Shown: positions 24,908-33,919, numbered from the stretch's first letter. The stretch: 39,619 nucleotides of DNA from Bradyrhizobium sp. ORS 375 (GCF_000239775.1 NZ_CAFI01000457.1:1-39619), one strand, 5' to 3'. A program made the numbers and translations. Notes: generated by a model not told the origin, from the sequence alone.

Positions 24908-25957
24908 ATGGCGCAGCAGCTTCGATCGACATCGTCAGCCTGGATGCGCGGCGTCGCGAGCACGTTTAATGAGCAAGGCCTCGATGCGGCCGCGCTGTTC
25001 GCCGAGGTCGGCCTGTCCATCACGGATCTCGAGGACTGCGATCGCCGCTGGCCCACGGAGGCATTGAGCCGCTTGTGGGTGCTGGCGGCCGAACGCTCGG
25101 GCAATCCCGATATCGGCCTCGTCAATGTCGCCGCCCCACGCCCTCACAATTACGGCGTCGCCGGCTACGCCATGATGTCGAGCCCCGATCTGCAGACCGG
25201 GCTGACGCGGCTGATCCGCTACATGTGTCTCGTCAGCGACGCCGTCGCGATCACGCTGGAGGACGGCCAGGGCGGCCGCTGGGTGCGCACCGACGTCTAT
25301 GGCGGCGAATGCCCGATCCCGCGGCAGCGCTACGACTACGGCATCATCAATTTGCTCAATCTGTGCCGCTGGATGCTCGATCGTCCGCTGACGCCGCTCG
25401 CTGCGCGCTTCTCGCATGCCGTGCCGCTGTCGATCGCGGCCTACAACAGGGCGTTCCAGTCACCGCTTGAATTCGATGCGCCCTTCAACGGCTTCCTGGT
25501 GTCGCATGAGGATCTCGCCTGCAAGCTGACGACCGCGGCGCCCGAGCTGATGCCGATCCACGATCGAATCGCTGACGAGGCGCTGGAGCGGCTGGTCAAG
25601 ACCGACACGGCGCATCGCGCGCGCGTCGCGATCGCCAAGCTGCTGCCCGACGGCAGCCCGCTGCGCTCGGCCATCGCGGCCGCGCTGGGCCTGAGCGATC
25701 GCACCTTTCAGCGAAGGCTCGCCGACGAGGGCATCTCGTTCAGCGATCTCGTCGACGACACCAGGCGCGAACTCGCCCAGGGTCACCTCGCCGATCCCCG
25801 CATGACGCTCACCGACATCGGCTATCTGCTCGGCTACGCCGATCAGAGCACGTTCTTCCGCGCCTCGAACCGCTGGTTCGGCGAATCGCCGGGCGAATAT
25901 CGGGCGCGCATCAGCAACGGTCATCCGCGCGAGATCGAAGCCGCCCATCAGAAGTGA
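24908..25957 (+). CDS. AraC-family regulator (arabinose-binding-type N-terminal domain)
   Basis: 349 aa. The N-terminal sensing domain (about 20-205) is of the type found in OruR/ArgR-like AraC proteins (FNEQGLDAAALFAEVGLSITDLED, IGLVNVAAPRPHNYGVAGYAMMSSPDL). The C-terminal pair of helix-turn-helices (about 235-335) is clear: LGLSDRTFQRRLADEGISFSDL and DIGYLLGYADQSTFFRASNRWFGESPGEYR. GAGGGG precedes the ATG. It is divergent from the eight-gene operon and its most likely regulator, activated by a small molecule related to the operon's substrate. Confidence 0.92.
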   Translation: MAQQLRSTSSAWMRGVASTFNEQGLDAAALFAEVGLSITDLEDCDRRWPTEALSRLWVLAAERSGNPDIGLVNVAAPRPHNYGVAGYAMMSSPDLQTGLTRLIRYMCLVSDAVAITLEDGQGGRWVRTDVYGGECPIPRQRYDYGIINLLNLCRWMLDRPLTPLAARFSHAVPLSIAAYNRAFQSPLEFDAPFNGFLVSHEDLACKLTTAAPELMPIHDRIADEALERLVKTDTAHRARVAIAKLLPDGSPLRSAIAAALGLSDRTFQRRLADEGISFSDLVDDTRRELAQGHLADPRMTLTDIGYLLGYADQSTFFRASNRWFGESPGEYRARISNGHPREIEAAHQK

Positions 25958-25970
25958 GCGGCGACGCGTT

Positions 25971-26429
25971 TCAGAACATGCCGTTCGAATTGGCCGACTG
26001 CTCGGGGATCGGCTGCACCGAATCCCAGTGCTCTTCGATCTTGCCGTCCTTCAGGCGGAAGATGTCGACGATCGCGTTGCCGCGGGTGCCGGGCTCGCGA
26101 ACGGCATGCACGCGCAGAATGACGAAGTCGCCGTCGACCAGGACCTTCGTGATCTCGCTGTGCGATTGCGGAAACTTCGTCTTCAGGAATTCGATGAACT
26201 TGCGGAAGCCTTCCGGGCCATCCTCGGCGCTCGGATTGTGCTGGATGTAGGTGCCGAGATATTTCGAGGCGGCGGCGAAGTCCTTCCGGTTCAGGCCTTG
26301 CTCATAGAAGTCGAGCACGATCGCCTTGTTGCGCTCCTCCTCGGCCGAATAGACGCGCTCGGCCAAGGCCGGAGTGGAAAGCGCTCCGGCGATCGCCATC
26401 GTCACCAGGATCAGGGCACGCCGTATCAT
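25971..26429 (-). CDS. secreted NTF2-like/SnoaL-like protein
   Basis: 152 aa. The signal peptide (MIRRALILVTMAIAGALSTPALA) leads into an NTF2-like fold: KAIVLDFYEQGLNRKDFAAASKYL, YIQHNPSAEDGPEGFRKFI, and the terminal DIFRLKDGKIEEHWDSVQPIP typical of SnoaL-like members. GGAGG precedes the ATG at 26429. The protein lacks a recognisable catalytic pair beyond the fold, so an enzyme or a binding protein is possible. It lies 58 bp downstream of thiD on the same strand and converges with the AraC-type gene. Confidence 0.88.
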   Translation of the reverse strand: MIRRALILVTMAIAGALSTPALAERVYSAEEERNKAIVLDFYEQGLNRKDFAAASKYLGTYIQHNPSAEDGPEGFRKFIEFLKTKFPQSHSEITKVLVDGDFVILRVHAVREPGTRGNAIVDIFRLKDGKIEEHWDSVQPIPEQSANSNGMF

Positions 26430-26487
26430 TGAGGACCTCCGTGTCGGAAAGGCTTCGCGCGATCGGCAGCGACGCGCGAGCTTGGCG

Positions 26488-27288
26488 TCAATAGAACCGA
26501 TAGAGATGATGCACCGGGCCGTGGCCGTGGCCGACCGTGAAACGATCGGCCGCCGCAATCGCGCCAGAGATGAAGGCCTTGGCGTTGCGCACGGCAGTCT
26601 CCAGGCTTTCTCCCTTCGCCAACCCGGCGGCGACGGCCGACGACAGCGAGCAGCCGGTGCCGTGCGTGTTCTTCGTTGCGACGCGCGGCGCCGGCAGCGC
26701 GAGGCAGGCGCCTGAGGTGATCAGGTAATCGGTGCTCTCGGCGCCCTGCCCGTGGCCGCCCTTGATCAGCACGGCCGGACAGCCCAGCGCGAGCAGCCGG
26801 CGGCCCTGGGCTTCGATGTCCGCGTCGGTCCCGGCGACCGGCTCGCCGAGCAGCGCGGCCGCCTCGGGCAGGTTCGGCGTGATCAGCGAGGCCTGCGGAA
26901 CGAGCCGGCTGCGCAGCGCCTCGATCGCGTCCTCCGGCAGCAGCCGCGCGCCAGAGGTCGCCACCATCACCGGATCGAGCACGATGTGAGCGGGCCGCCA
27001 GCGCGCCAGGCTTGCGGCGATCGCGTCGGCGATCGACGCCTGGGCCACCATGCCGATCTTGACCGCGCCGACCGCGAGATCGTCGAACACCGCATCGATC
27101 TGGGCCGTGACGAAATCGGGCGGCACCAGGTGCACGCCGGTGACGCCCCGGGTGTTCTGCGCCGTCAGCGCCGTCAGCACCGAGGCGCCGTAGACCGACA
27201 GCGCGGCGAACGTCTTGAGATCGGCCTGGATGCCGGCTCCCCCGGACGAATCCGAGCCGGCGATGGTGAGGGCTGTGGGCGTGCTCAT
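26488..27288 (-). CDS. thiD: hydroxymethylpyrimidine/phosphomethylpyrimidine kinase
   Basis: 266-aa cytosolic kinase of thiamine biosynthesis, phosphorylating HMP and HMP-P for ThiE. Ribokinase-like signatures: [19 protein letters not shown] at the N-terminus, [23 protein letters not shown], and the catalytic-loop motif [16 protein letters not shown] with the base Asp replaced in position by the usual TGC context. Full length. No other thi gene and no TPP riboswitch is visible upstream (27289-27410). Confidence 0.96.
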   Translation of the reverse strand: MSTPTALTIAGSDSSGGAGIQADLKTFAALSVYGASVLTALTAQNTRGVTGVHLVPPDFVTAQIDAVFDDLAVGAVKIGMVAQASIADAIAASLARWRPAHIVLDPVMVATSGARLLPEDAIEALRSRLVPQASLITPNLPEAAALLGEPVAGTDADIEAQGRRLLALGCPAVLIKGGHGQGAESTDYLITSGACLALPAPRVATKNTHGTGCSLSSAVAAGLAKGESLETAVRNAKAFISGAIAAADRFTVGHGHGPVHHLYRFY

Positions 27289-27410
27289 GCCCCACTCCTA
27301 GCCTGGCCCGGTCACGCCCGGCAAGCAGGCCCGGCCCTCCCAGAATGCGTCTCGACTTCGCCCGAAAACGCTATATTGAGGCTTGAAACGCTTCCCGGAG
27401 ACCGCCTGCC

Positions 27411-27656
27411 ATGGTTCCTTTCTTCGTCCAGATCAAGTGCAAGCTCGGCCAGTCCTATGTCGTGGCCAATGCGCTGGCCGAGGCCGAGATCGCCTCCGAG
27501 ATCTACTCGACGGCCGGAAACTACGACCTGCTGGTGAAGTTCTACGTCGACAACGAGACCGACATCGGTCACTTCGTGAACGAGAAGGTCCAGGTCCTGC
27601 CCGGCATCCAGGACACCCACACCATCATCACCTTCAAGGCCTTCGGCGCAAGCTAG
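27411..27656 (+). CDS. stand-alone Lrp/AsnC effector-binding (RAM) domain protein
   Basis: 81 aa, consisting only of the C-terminal domain of Lrp/AsnC regulators: FFVQIKCKLGQSYVVANALAEAEIASEIYSTAGNYDLLVKFYV, with the ligand-site GNYDLL, and TTKAFGA-like end (IITFKAFGAS). It has no DNA-binding domain. Such solitary RAM proteins form dimers or larger rings and may bind amino acids or modulate full-length Lrp proteins. GGAGA lies upstream of the ATG. A strong hairpin follows at 27693. Divergent from thiD. Confidence 0.9.
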   Translation: MVPFFVQIKCKLGQSYVVANALAEAEIASEIYSTAGNYDLLVKFYVDNETDIGHFVNEKVQVLPGIQDTHTIITFKAFGAS

Positions 27657-27995
27657 CCAGCCGCAAACCTCATCGTGCGCCGGCAAGAGAAAGGCGCCCG
27701 TCGTGACCGACGGGCGCCGAATTCCTCAAAATGGCACAAGCATGGTTTCGTCATGAAAGACGGTGAGCGGCAGCGTCCCCGTCTCACGCCAAGGGATTGC
27801 CGCGGGCCGGACAGCCGGACCTTTCGATCGCGAGGGGAAACGGGGGGACCATCGAACGGCCCGGCTTTCCTTGCGGCAACTTGGCGATAGACGTCCTATA
27901 GCGTGTGCATCGCGCATCGGGTCAAGGCGGGCGAGCGCCCCGATACGATCGATCAAGAAGTTGAGACGAAAGCTCAAGACAGTCTGTGACGTTGC
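27657..27995. other. intergenic stretch after the RAM-domain gene
   Basis: About 340 bp with one strong hairpin (27693-27718) and otherwise no convincing gene. Short open frames here show no family-like sequence. The right end must contain the promoter of the AraC-type gene. Confidence 0.6.
27693..27718 (+). terminator. GC-rich hairpin, probable terminator of the RAM-domain gene
   Basis: GGCGCCCGTCG (27693-27703), loop TGAC, CGACGGGCGCC (27708-27718): a perfect 11-bp stem with a 4-nt loop, 37 bp after the stop. There is no strong T run after it, so intrinsic termination may be incomplete or assisted. Confidence 0.6.
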
Positions 27996-28007
27996 GTGAC
28001 GAGTGAG

Positions 28008-29072
28008 ATGAAAGCTGTTTCGTCCTTGCTGCCGAGCTACGGCTTCTCAGCCGAGCAGATGGACACCGAGACCAACATCGCGGCATGGCGCGAGGCCACC
28101 TCGACGTTCTTCGATGTCGATGAGCTCGCCGCCGGCGAAGCTGCGCCTTTCAGGGCCGACGTGCTGTCCTACGCGCTCGGCTCCGTCCTGCTCGGATCGG
28201 CCCGCGCCAGCGGCCAGCGCTTCCGGCGCTCGGCCGAGACGATCGCGCGCAGCGGCGTCGACCACATTGTCGTGCAGCTTTATGTGACGGGCGGCTACGA
28301 CGGCGTCGCCGGCGATCGCCCGATCCGCGTCGCGGCCGGCGATCTCTGCGTGCTCGATCTCGCCCAGACACTCGAGACGCGCGCGAGCGCGTTCGAGAAC
28401 GTCACGATGGTCGTGCCGCGGCCGATGTTCGACGCGCGCCTCTTGCAGGTCGAGGATCTGCATGGGCTGGTGCTGCCGCGCGACGGCGCGATGGCGCCGC
28501 TCCTGGCGCGGCATTTCGGCGCACTGCTCGATTGCGCGCCGCGGCTGAGCTTCGACGAGTGCCAGGCGGTGGTCGACGGCACGATCTCGCTGATCTCGGC
28601 CTGCCTGCGCGGCGAGCTGGAGCGCCGCGATGCCGACCGCAGCGTGAGCGCGGACGCCTCGCTGCTGCGCATCCGGCAATACATCGAATCCCAGCTGGGG
28701 AGCCCGGAGCTCAGCGCCGACGCGGTGGCGCTGCATTTCGGGCTGTCGCGGGCGTCGCTGTATCGGCTGTTCGCGCCGATCGGCGGCATCGCCGACTACA
28801 TCCGCAGCCGCCGCCTGCACCGCGCCTTCTTCGATCTCGCGGGGACCGGTTCGCGCCAGGTGCGCATCAGCGAGGTGGCACGACGCTGGCAGCTCGGCAC
28901 CGATGCGCATTTCACCCGGCTGTTCAAGACCGCCTACGGCATCACACCAAGCGCCGCGCGCGAGGCAGCGCTGCTGGGCCTGCCGCAGCTGCCGGCCGGC
29001 GGCGATGCCGAACCCGCCTCGCCGCTCAGCCGTTGGATGCGAGGGATAGCAGCGCCCCGGACCGGGGAATGA
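28008..29072 (+). CDS. AraC-family regulator (AraC-binding-like N-terminal domain)
   Basis: 354 aa. The N-terminal half (about 30-200) is the AraC-binding-like domain seen in FeaR-type regulators (VVQLYVTGGYDGVAGDRPIRVAAGDLCVLDLAQ). The C-terminal helix-turn-helix region (about 220-330) includes LHFGLSRASLYRLF and VARRWQLGTDAHFTRLFKTAYGITPSAAR. The start is uncertain: ATG 28008 is used, with GACGAG upstream; a GTG at 27996 would add four residues. The 3' end overlaps the convergent GGDEF-EAL gene by 47 bp. The target is unknown. Confidence 0.88.
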   Translation: MKAVSSLLPSYGFSAEQMDTETNIAAWREATSTFFDVDELAAGEAAPFRADVLSYALGSVLLGSARASGQRFRRSAETIARSGVDHIVVQLYVTGGYDGVAGDRPIRVAAGDLCVLDLAQTLETRASAFENVTMVVPRPMFDARLLQVEDLHGLVLPRDGAMAPLLARHFGALLDCAPRLSFDECQAVVDGTISLISACLRGELERRDADRSVSADASLLRIRQYIESQLGSPELSADAVALHFGLSRASLYRLFAPIGGIADYIRSRRLHRAFFDLAGTGSRQVRISEVARRWQLGTDAHFTRLFKTAYGITPSAAREAALLGLPQLPAGGDAEPASPLSRWMRGIAAPRTGE

Positions 29073-31563
29073 GTGCGACCACGGCCCCCGAACGCGGATC
29101 GCCGTCCTCCGAACGCGGCTCGGCCTCCTGAGCATCGTCCTGCTCGGCCGCGACGCGCGCGATCTCAAGGTGCTTTTCGAGCTGCTCCACCGGCATCGGC
29201 CGGCCCAGCAGATAACCCTGTGCGAAGTTGACGCCGAGCGCGCGCAGCTGCTCCAGCTGCTCCTCCGTCTCGACGCCTTCCGCGGTAATCTGGATGCCGA
29301 GCCCGCGCGCCAGCGTCACCACCGAGGAGATCACGGCGGCGCTTTCATCACGGACGCTGAGATTGGCGACGAACGATTTGTCGATCTTGATCTTGTTGAA
29401 CGGGAATGCCGTCAGCGAGCGCAGCGACGAATAGCCGGTGCCGAAATCGTCGAGCGCCAGCGAAATCCCGAGGCCCTTCAGCCGGTCGATGAAGCTCTCA
29501 TTTTCGGCGGCGCGCTCGAGCAGCACAGACTCGGTGATCTCGATCTCCAGGCGTTTCGGATCGAGGCCCGACCTTGCGAGCGCCGACTGAATGACGTCGA
29601 ACAGCTCCGCCTGCTTGAACTGGACCGGCGACAGGTTGACCGCGACCTTGACGTCGTCGGGCCACGCCGTCGCGTCGTCGCAGGCCCTGCTGATGATCCA
29701 CTCGCCGAGCGGCACGATCAGGCCGGTCGCTTCCGCGAGCGGGATGAACTTGTCCGGCGGCACGAGACCCTTGACCGGATGGCGCCAGCGCACCAACGCC
29801 TCGACGCCGCGGCGCTCGCGGGTCTCGGCATCGTAGAACGGCTGATAGTGCACCTCGAACTGACACTGCGCGATGGCGTCGCGCAGATCTCCCTCCAGCG
29901 TGTTGCGCGCCTCGAGCTCGGCCGACATCGCGTCGTCATACATCGTGTAGCAGCTGCGTCCTGCCGACTTCGAACGGTACAGCGCGAGGTCGGCCTTCTT
30001 GAGCAGATGCTCCTGGTCGCGGCCGTGCTGCGGCGCGAGCGAGACGCCGATGCTGGTGCCGATCTCGACCCGCTGTCCGCCGAGCTGGAACGGCTCGGCG
30101 ATCAGCCGGGTGATGCGCTGCGCCAGCTCGATCGCGGCCGTGCGCTGGTCGTCGAAGCCGGCCTGGATCAGGGCGAACTCGTCGCCGCCGAGCCGGGCCA
30201 GCACGTCCTCGTCGCGCAGCTGCGAGCGCAGACGCTGCGCGACCTGCACCAGCAGCTCGTCGCCCGCGCCGTGACCGAGCGAATCGTTGACGTTCTTGAA
30301 GCGGTCGAGGTCGAGCAGGAAGACGGTGAAGCGACCGTTCTTCTCGTCGTTGATGCGCTCCATCTCCTCGAGGAAGAAGGCGCGGTTGGCGAGCCCGGTC
30401 AGCGCGTCGGTCTGCGCAAGCTCGAGCACGCGGCGATTGGCGAGCGCCAGCTGCTGGGCGTTGCGGCTCGACAGCGCAAGATACACCGCCAGGAAGATCG
30501 TGGTCGCCATGCCGGCGGCATAGAGCGCCAGCGCGCGGTTGTGGCTGGCCATCAGACCGCCGCCGGCGGGCGCGGCCTGGAAGACCCAATCGGCATCGCC
30601 GATGCGCAAGGTCGTCGACCAGATGTTGGGATCGCTCGGCCAGCGCTGCGGGTCGACACCGGACGCATTGATGACGCGCTCCGGCGGCAGCAGATTGATC
30701 TGCAGCGCCGGGCTGTTGGGATTGTTGGCGCGCACCGACTGCAGCAGCATCGGCAGATCGAACACGCCGACGATGAAGCCGGCGAGATTGCGGCGGCGGT
30801 CGGCGACCGTCGTGCGCGACGTTCCCTTGGCGTAGACGGGGATGCCGATCATCACGGCGTTGTTGCGCTCGTTCTGATTGATCAGGTTCTGGCGCGTCCG
30901 CAGGGCGCCGATCATGTCGTAGTCGCGCGACTGCTCCAGCACGGCGCGATGATCGGGGATGCTCCAGTAGTCGAGACCGTAGACCGGCGAGGTCTTTGCT
31001 TCGGTCGAGAAGTAGACCGGGTAGTACTCGTCGCTTTCCGGGGCGACGGTGCCATCCGGATAGGACTTGATGCGAAAGGCGGGAACGCCGTCGGTGATGG
31101 CGGCGGCTTCATACTCGCCGCGCTCCTTGCGCTTGATCCGCGGCAGCCAGGCCAGACGCAGCATGCCGCGATGCGCCTCGAACAGGCGCGCGCTGAAGGT
31201 CTGGTACTCGCTGCGGGTGATGTCGTCGTTGGCGGATTCGAAACGGGTGCGCAGCGCGGTCAGGCGGCTGACATATTCGTTGACGCCATTCTGGACCAGG
31301 ATCGCCTGCGCCTCGGCCACGGCTTCGAAGTCGGTGCGCGCCAGCCGGTTTTCCCAGCGTCCGACGGCGACCGTCCCCGCGATCGACAGAACGACGCCGA
31401 CGCACGCGGCGATGATCGCAGGACGATACAGCCGGTATCGCGATAGAGACGCGCGAATCTTCTCGCGCCCGCTACCGATACGAGCACCATCCTGTTCCTG
31501 CAGCGTCGGTGCGCTGTACTCTTCAACCTGCAATATGGCCCCCGCCAAACGGCTGCCCCTCAC
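29026..31563 (-). CDS. CHASE-GGDEF-EAL c-di-GMP cyclase/phosphodiesterase
   Basis: 845-aa inner-membrane protein. Membrane segment about 47-67, a periplasmic CHASE domain (about 75-300, with RLAWLPRIKRKERGEYE), membrane segment about 345-365, then GGDEF (about 385-545) with an intact RLGGDEFAL and EAL (about 560-805) with EALVRW, NLSPVQF, EITES, LDDFGTGYSSL, KIDKSFV, AEGVET and QGYLLG all present. Both activities look competent. The RxxD inhibitory site is not obvious. Start: a GTG at 31563 is used; a TTG at 31530 with GGGGG upstream is possible. Divergent from an orphan binding protein at 31768, overlapping at its 3' end with an AraC-type gene. Confidence 0.93.
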   Translation of the reverse strand: MRGSRLAGAILQVEEYSAPTLQEQDGARIGSGREKIRASLSRYRLYRPAIIAACVGVVLSIAGTVAVGRWENRLARTDFEAVAEAQAILVQNGVNEYVSRLTALRTRFESANDDITRSEYQTFSARLFEAHRGMLRLAWLPRIKRKERGEYEAAAITDGVPAFRIKSYPDGTVAPESDEYYPVYFSTEAKTSPVYGLDYWSIPDHRAVLEQSRDYDMIGALRTRQNLINQNERNNAVMIGIPVYAKGTSRTTVADRRRNLAGFIVGVFDLPMLLQSVRANNPNSPALQINLLPPERVINASGVDPQRWPSDPNIWSTTLRIGDADWVFQAAPAGGGLMASHNRALALYAAGMATTIFLAVYLALSSRNAQQLALANRRVLELAQTDALTGLANRAFFLEEMERINDEKNGRFTVFLLDLDRFKNVNDSLGHGAGDELLVQVAQRLRSQLRDEDVLARLGGDEFALIQAGFDDQRTAAIELAQRITRLIAEPFQLGGQRVEIGTSIGVSLAPQHGRDQEHLLKKADLALYRSKSAGRSCYTMYDDAMSAELEARNTLEGDLRDAIAQCQFEVHYQPFYDAETRERRGVEALVRWRHPVKGLVPPDKFIPLAEATGLIVPLGEWIISRACDDATAWPDDVKVAVNLSPVQFKQAELFDVIQSALARSGLDPKRLEIEITESVLLERAAENESFIDRLKGLGISLALDDFGTGYSSLRSLTAFPFNKIKIDKSFVANLSVRDESAAVISSVVTLARGLGIQITAEGVETEEQLEQLRALGVNFAQGYLLGRPMPVEQLEKHLEIARVAAEQDDAQEAEPRSEDGDPRSGAVVALIPRSGALLSLASNG

Positions 31564-31767
31564 GACACGTGACCGATGGTCAACCGGCTAAGTTAAGGAC
31601 GGTCAAAGATGATCAGTTGTGGAGTACCGTAAACCCAGGCTTGGTTAACGGCTGACTTTCGCGGGCCGCCCAAAACGCGATCAAGCCGGCGACACGTCTT
31701 TAGCGAGGTCTTCATTCAACGCGTGTAGGCTGGGTTCATCAAGCGTACCCGTGCATCGAAGATTGCA

Positions 31768-32928
31768 ATGAACTGGCTCTCAAGCTTTCGGAAGTCGATC
31801 GTCCTCATCCTATTCGCAGGCGTGCTTCCATGCGGCTCTGCTCGCGCCGACGAGCTCGGCGTCACCAACGACGCGATCCTGTTCGGACAGGTCGCCGCGC
31901 TGGAAGGTCCGTCGGCCGCGCTCGGCCAGGCGGCGCGCCAGGGCCTGCTCGCCGCATTCAGCGAGCTCAACGCCAAGGGCGGCGTCTATGGCCGCCGGCT
32001 GAAGCTGGCGAGCCGCAATGACGGCTACGATCCCGACCGCTCGGTCGTCGAGACCATCAAGCTGATCTATGAGGACAAGGTGTTCGCGCTGATCGGCGCC
32101 GTCGGCACGCCGACCGCTATGGCCACCGCACCGATCGCCGCCTCGAACGACGTGCCGTTCATCGGTCCGGTGTCCGGCGCCGAATTCCTGCGGGCGCCTG
32201 AATTCCAGAACATCGTCAACATTCGCGCCAGCTACGCGGCCGAGGCGGAAGCCACGATCAAGCATCTCACCGAGGAGCTCCGCCTCACCCGCATCGCGAT
32301 CTTCTATCAGGACGACGCGTTCGGCCGCGACGTTCTGGCGGGCGTGAAGACCTATCTCGATAAACGCGGGCTGGAGCTTGCGGCGGAAGGCACGTTCGAG
32401 CGCAACACACGCGCCGTCGGCGCAGCGCTCAAGGTGATCCGGCGCGCCGAGCCGGAGGCCGTCATCCTGGTCGGCACCTACGGGCCGTGCGCCGAGTTCA
32501 TCAAGATGGCGCATCGCTCGGGCTTCAACCCGACCTTCTCGGCCGTGTCGTTCGTCGGCGGCAATGCGCTCGCCAAGGAGCTCGGCTCGGAAGCCCGCGG
32601 CGTCATCGTCTCCGAGGTGGTGCCGTTTCCCTGGGATACCGATCGACGCATCGTCGCCGACTATCAGGCTGCGATGAAGGCGCTCGATCCGAGCCAGACG
32701 CCCGACTTCATCGGGCTCGAGGGCTACATCACCGGGCGTCTGGTCGCGCGCGCTCTGGCGATGACCGGGCCGAACCCGACGCGCGCCGATCTGCTGCGGA
32801 TCATCAACGAGGTCGGCCAATTCGACATTGGCGGGCTGGTCGTCAGCTTCGGCAGTGCGCGCAAGGACAATCCCCCGACGGTGTCGCTGACGGTGATCCA
32901 GGGCGACGGCAGCTTCAAGCCGATCTGA
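31768..32928 (+). CDS. periplasmic binding protein, LIV/amide-type (orphan)
   Basis: 386 aa. A signal peptide (cleavage near SARA-DELG) precedes a type I periplasmic binding fold: ILFGQVAALEGPSAALGQAARQGLLAAFSELNAKGGVYGRRLKL, IGAVGTPTAMATAPIAA, FYQDDAFGRDVLAGVK, and the closing GLEGYITGRLVARAL are characteristic of branched-chain amino acid/amide ABC substrate-binding proteins. No permease or ATPase gene lies nearby. It is divergent from a CHASE-GGDEF-EAL gene with a 204-bp gap. Such orphan binding proteins sometimes serve as ligand sensors for membrane receptors; that is a hypothesis here. Confidence 0.93.
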   Translation: MNWLSSFRKSIVLILFAGVLPCGSARADELGVTNDAILFGQVAALEGPSAALGQAARQGLLAAFSELNAKGGVYGRRLKLASRNDGYDPDRSVVETIKLIYEDKVFALIGAVGTPTAMATAPIAASNDVPFIGPVSGAEFLRAPEFQNIVNIRASYAAEAEATIKHLTEELRLTRIAIFYQDDAFGRDVLAGVKTYLDKRGLELAAEGTFERNTRAVGAALKVIRRAEPEAVILVGTYGPCAEFIKMAHRSGFNPTFSAVSFVGGNALAKELGSEARGVIVSEVVPFPWDTDRRIVADYQAAMKALDPSQTPDFIGLEGYITGRLVARALAMTGPNPTRADLLRIINEVGQFDIGGLVVSFGSARKDNPPTVSLTVIQGDGSFKPI

Positions 32929-32956
32929 TCCGTCCCGCGGAGCCGATCAGCTCGCA

Positions 32957-33008
32957 GGTTCAGTTTGCGGGTTCAGTTTGCGGGTTCAGTTTGCGGGTTC
33001 AGTTTGCG
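32957..33008 (+). repeat. four 13-bp tandem repeats at the 3' end of the diheme cytochrome gene
   Basis: Unit GGTTCAGTTTGCG, four perfect copies. The stop codon of the minus-strand cytochrome gene (32999-33001) falls across copies 3 and 4. As 13 is not a multiple of three, the remaining copies place further TGA codons in each of the other frames. Confidence 0.95.
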
Positions 33009-33919
33009 GGTTTCTTGGGCTTCGGCGGGCCTTCGACCGGCGGCAGCGATTTCAGATAGACCGCCATCGCCTTGCGATCCCCGGGCGTCAGCTGCGACGT
33101 GTTGCGGATCACGCGCGCCATGGAGCCGCCGGCGCTGTCGCCGTCGGGCAGCTGCCCGGTCTCCAGGAAATAGCTGATGTCGCTCTCGCTCCAGTCAGCG
33201 AGACCCTTCTGGGTGATGTTCGGCACGAAGCCGTGGCCTTCCGGATCGGGCCCGCCGGCCAGCCGCTGCGCCGTCTTGAGACCGCCGAGCGGGTTGCGCG
33301 GGCTGTGACATTCGGCGCAATGACCGAAAGTGTTGACCAGATAGGCGCCGCGGTTCCACTCCGCCGACTGCGAGGCGTCGGCGACGAACGGCTTGTCGTC
33401 GAAGAACAGGAGCTTCCAGACCCCGACGGTGCGGCGGATGTTGAACGGGAATGGCAGGTCATGGACGCGCGAGGCGCCGCTGACCGGCGGCAGCGTCTTC
33501 ATGTAGGCGAACAGATCTCTGACGTCGTCGACCTTCGCACCGGCATAGGAGGTATAGGGAAACGCCGGATAGTAGTGGCTGCCGCCCGGCGAGACGCCAC
33601 GCACGACGGCGTTGATGAATTCGGCCTCGCTCCAGCGCCCGATCCCATCATTCGGATCGGGTGAGATGTTGGGCGCATAGAAGGTGCCGAACGGCGATTC
33701 CAGCGGCAGTCCGCCGCCGAGCTTGAGGCGGTCCGGCTGGTTCGGCACCGCATGGCACGACGAGCAGCCGCCGATGTTGAACATCTCCTGGCCGTTGGCG
33801 AGATCGGGTGCGCGCGCCGCTGCTGCGAGCGCGATCGTCGACGGCCCCGTCAGCCACCAGAATACCGCAAGACCGGCGACGCCGAGCACACACAAGGCAA
33901 GCAGGAGGCGTCGGTGCAT
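32999..33919 (-). CDS. membrane-anchored or secreted diheme cytochrome c
   Basis: 306 aa. A hydrophobic N-terminal segment (about 5-24) exports or anchors it. Two class I haem domains follow: CSSCH (52-56) and CAECH (201-205), with NISPDPNDGIGRWSEAEFINAVVRG and NITQKGLADWSESDISYFLETG as the regions that usually carry the distal Met or end the haem pocket. This architecture is that of cytochrome subunits receiving electrons from periplasmic dehydrogenases (aldehyde, alcohol, isoquinoline oxidoreductase). The molybdenum subunit upstream is a candidate partner. The C-terminus ends in a Lys/Pro run and sits in a 13-bp tandem repeat. Confidence 0.9.
   Translation of the reverse strand: MHRRLLLALCVLGVAGLAVFWWLTGPSTIALAAAARAPDLANGQEMFNIGGCSSCHAVPNQPDRLKLGGGLPLESPFGTFYAPNISPDPNDGIGRWSEAEFINAVVRGVSPGGSHYYPAFPYTSYAGAKVDDVRDLFAYMKTLPPVSGASRVHDLPFPFNIRRTVGVWKLLFFDDKPFVADASQSAEWNRGAYLVNTFGHCAECHSPRNPLGGLKTAQRLAGGPDPEGHGFVPNITQKGLADWSESDISYFLETGQLPDGDSAGGSMARVIRNTSQLTPGDRKAMAVYLKSLPPVEGPPKPKKPAN

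Noticed and set aside
29055-29067. CCCCGG-A-CCGGGG as a bidirectional terminator
   Set aside because: The one-base loop cannot form a stable hairpin and no T run follows.
29170-31446. Plus-strand frame of about 750 codons opposite the GGDEF-EAL gene
   Set aside because: Antisense to intact GGDEF and EAL motifs; no independent evidence.
32957-33008. Possible CRISPR-like array
   Set aside because: The 13-bp units are directly adjacent without spacers; it is a simple tandem repeat.
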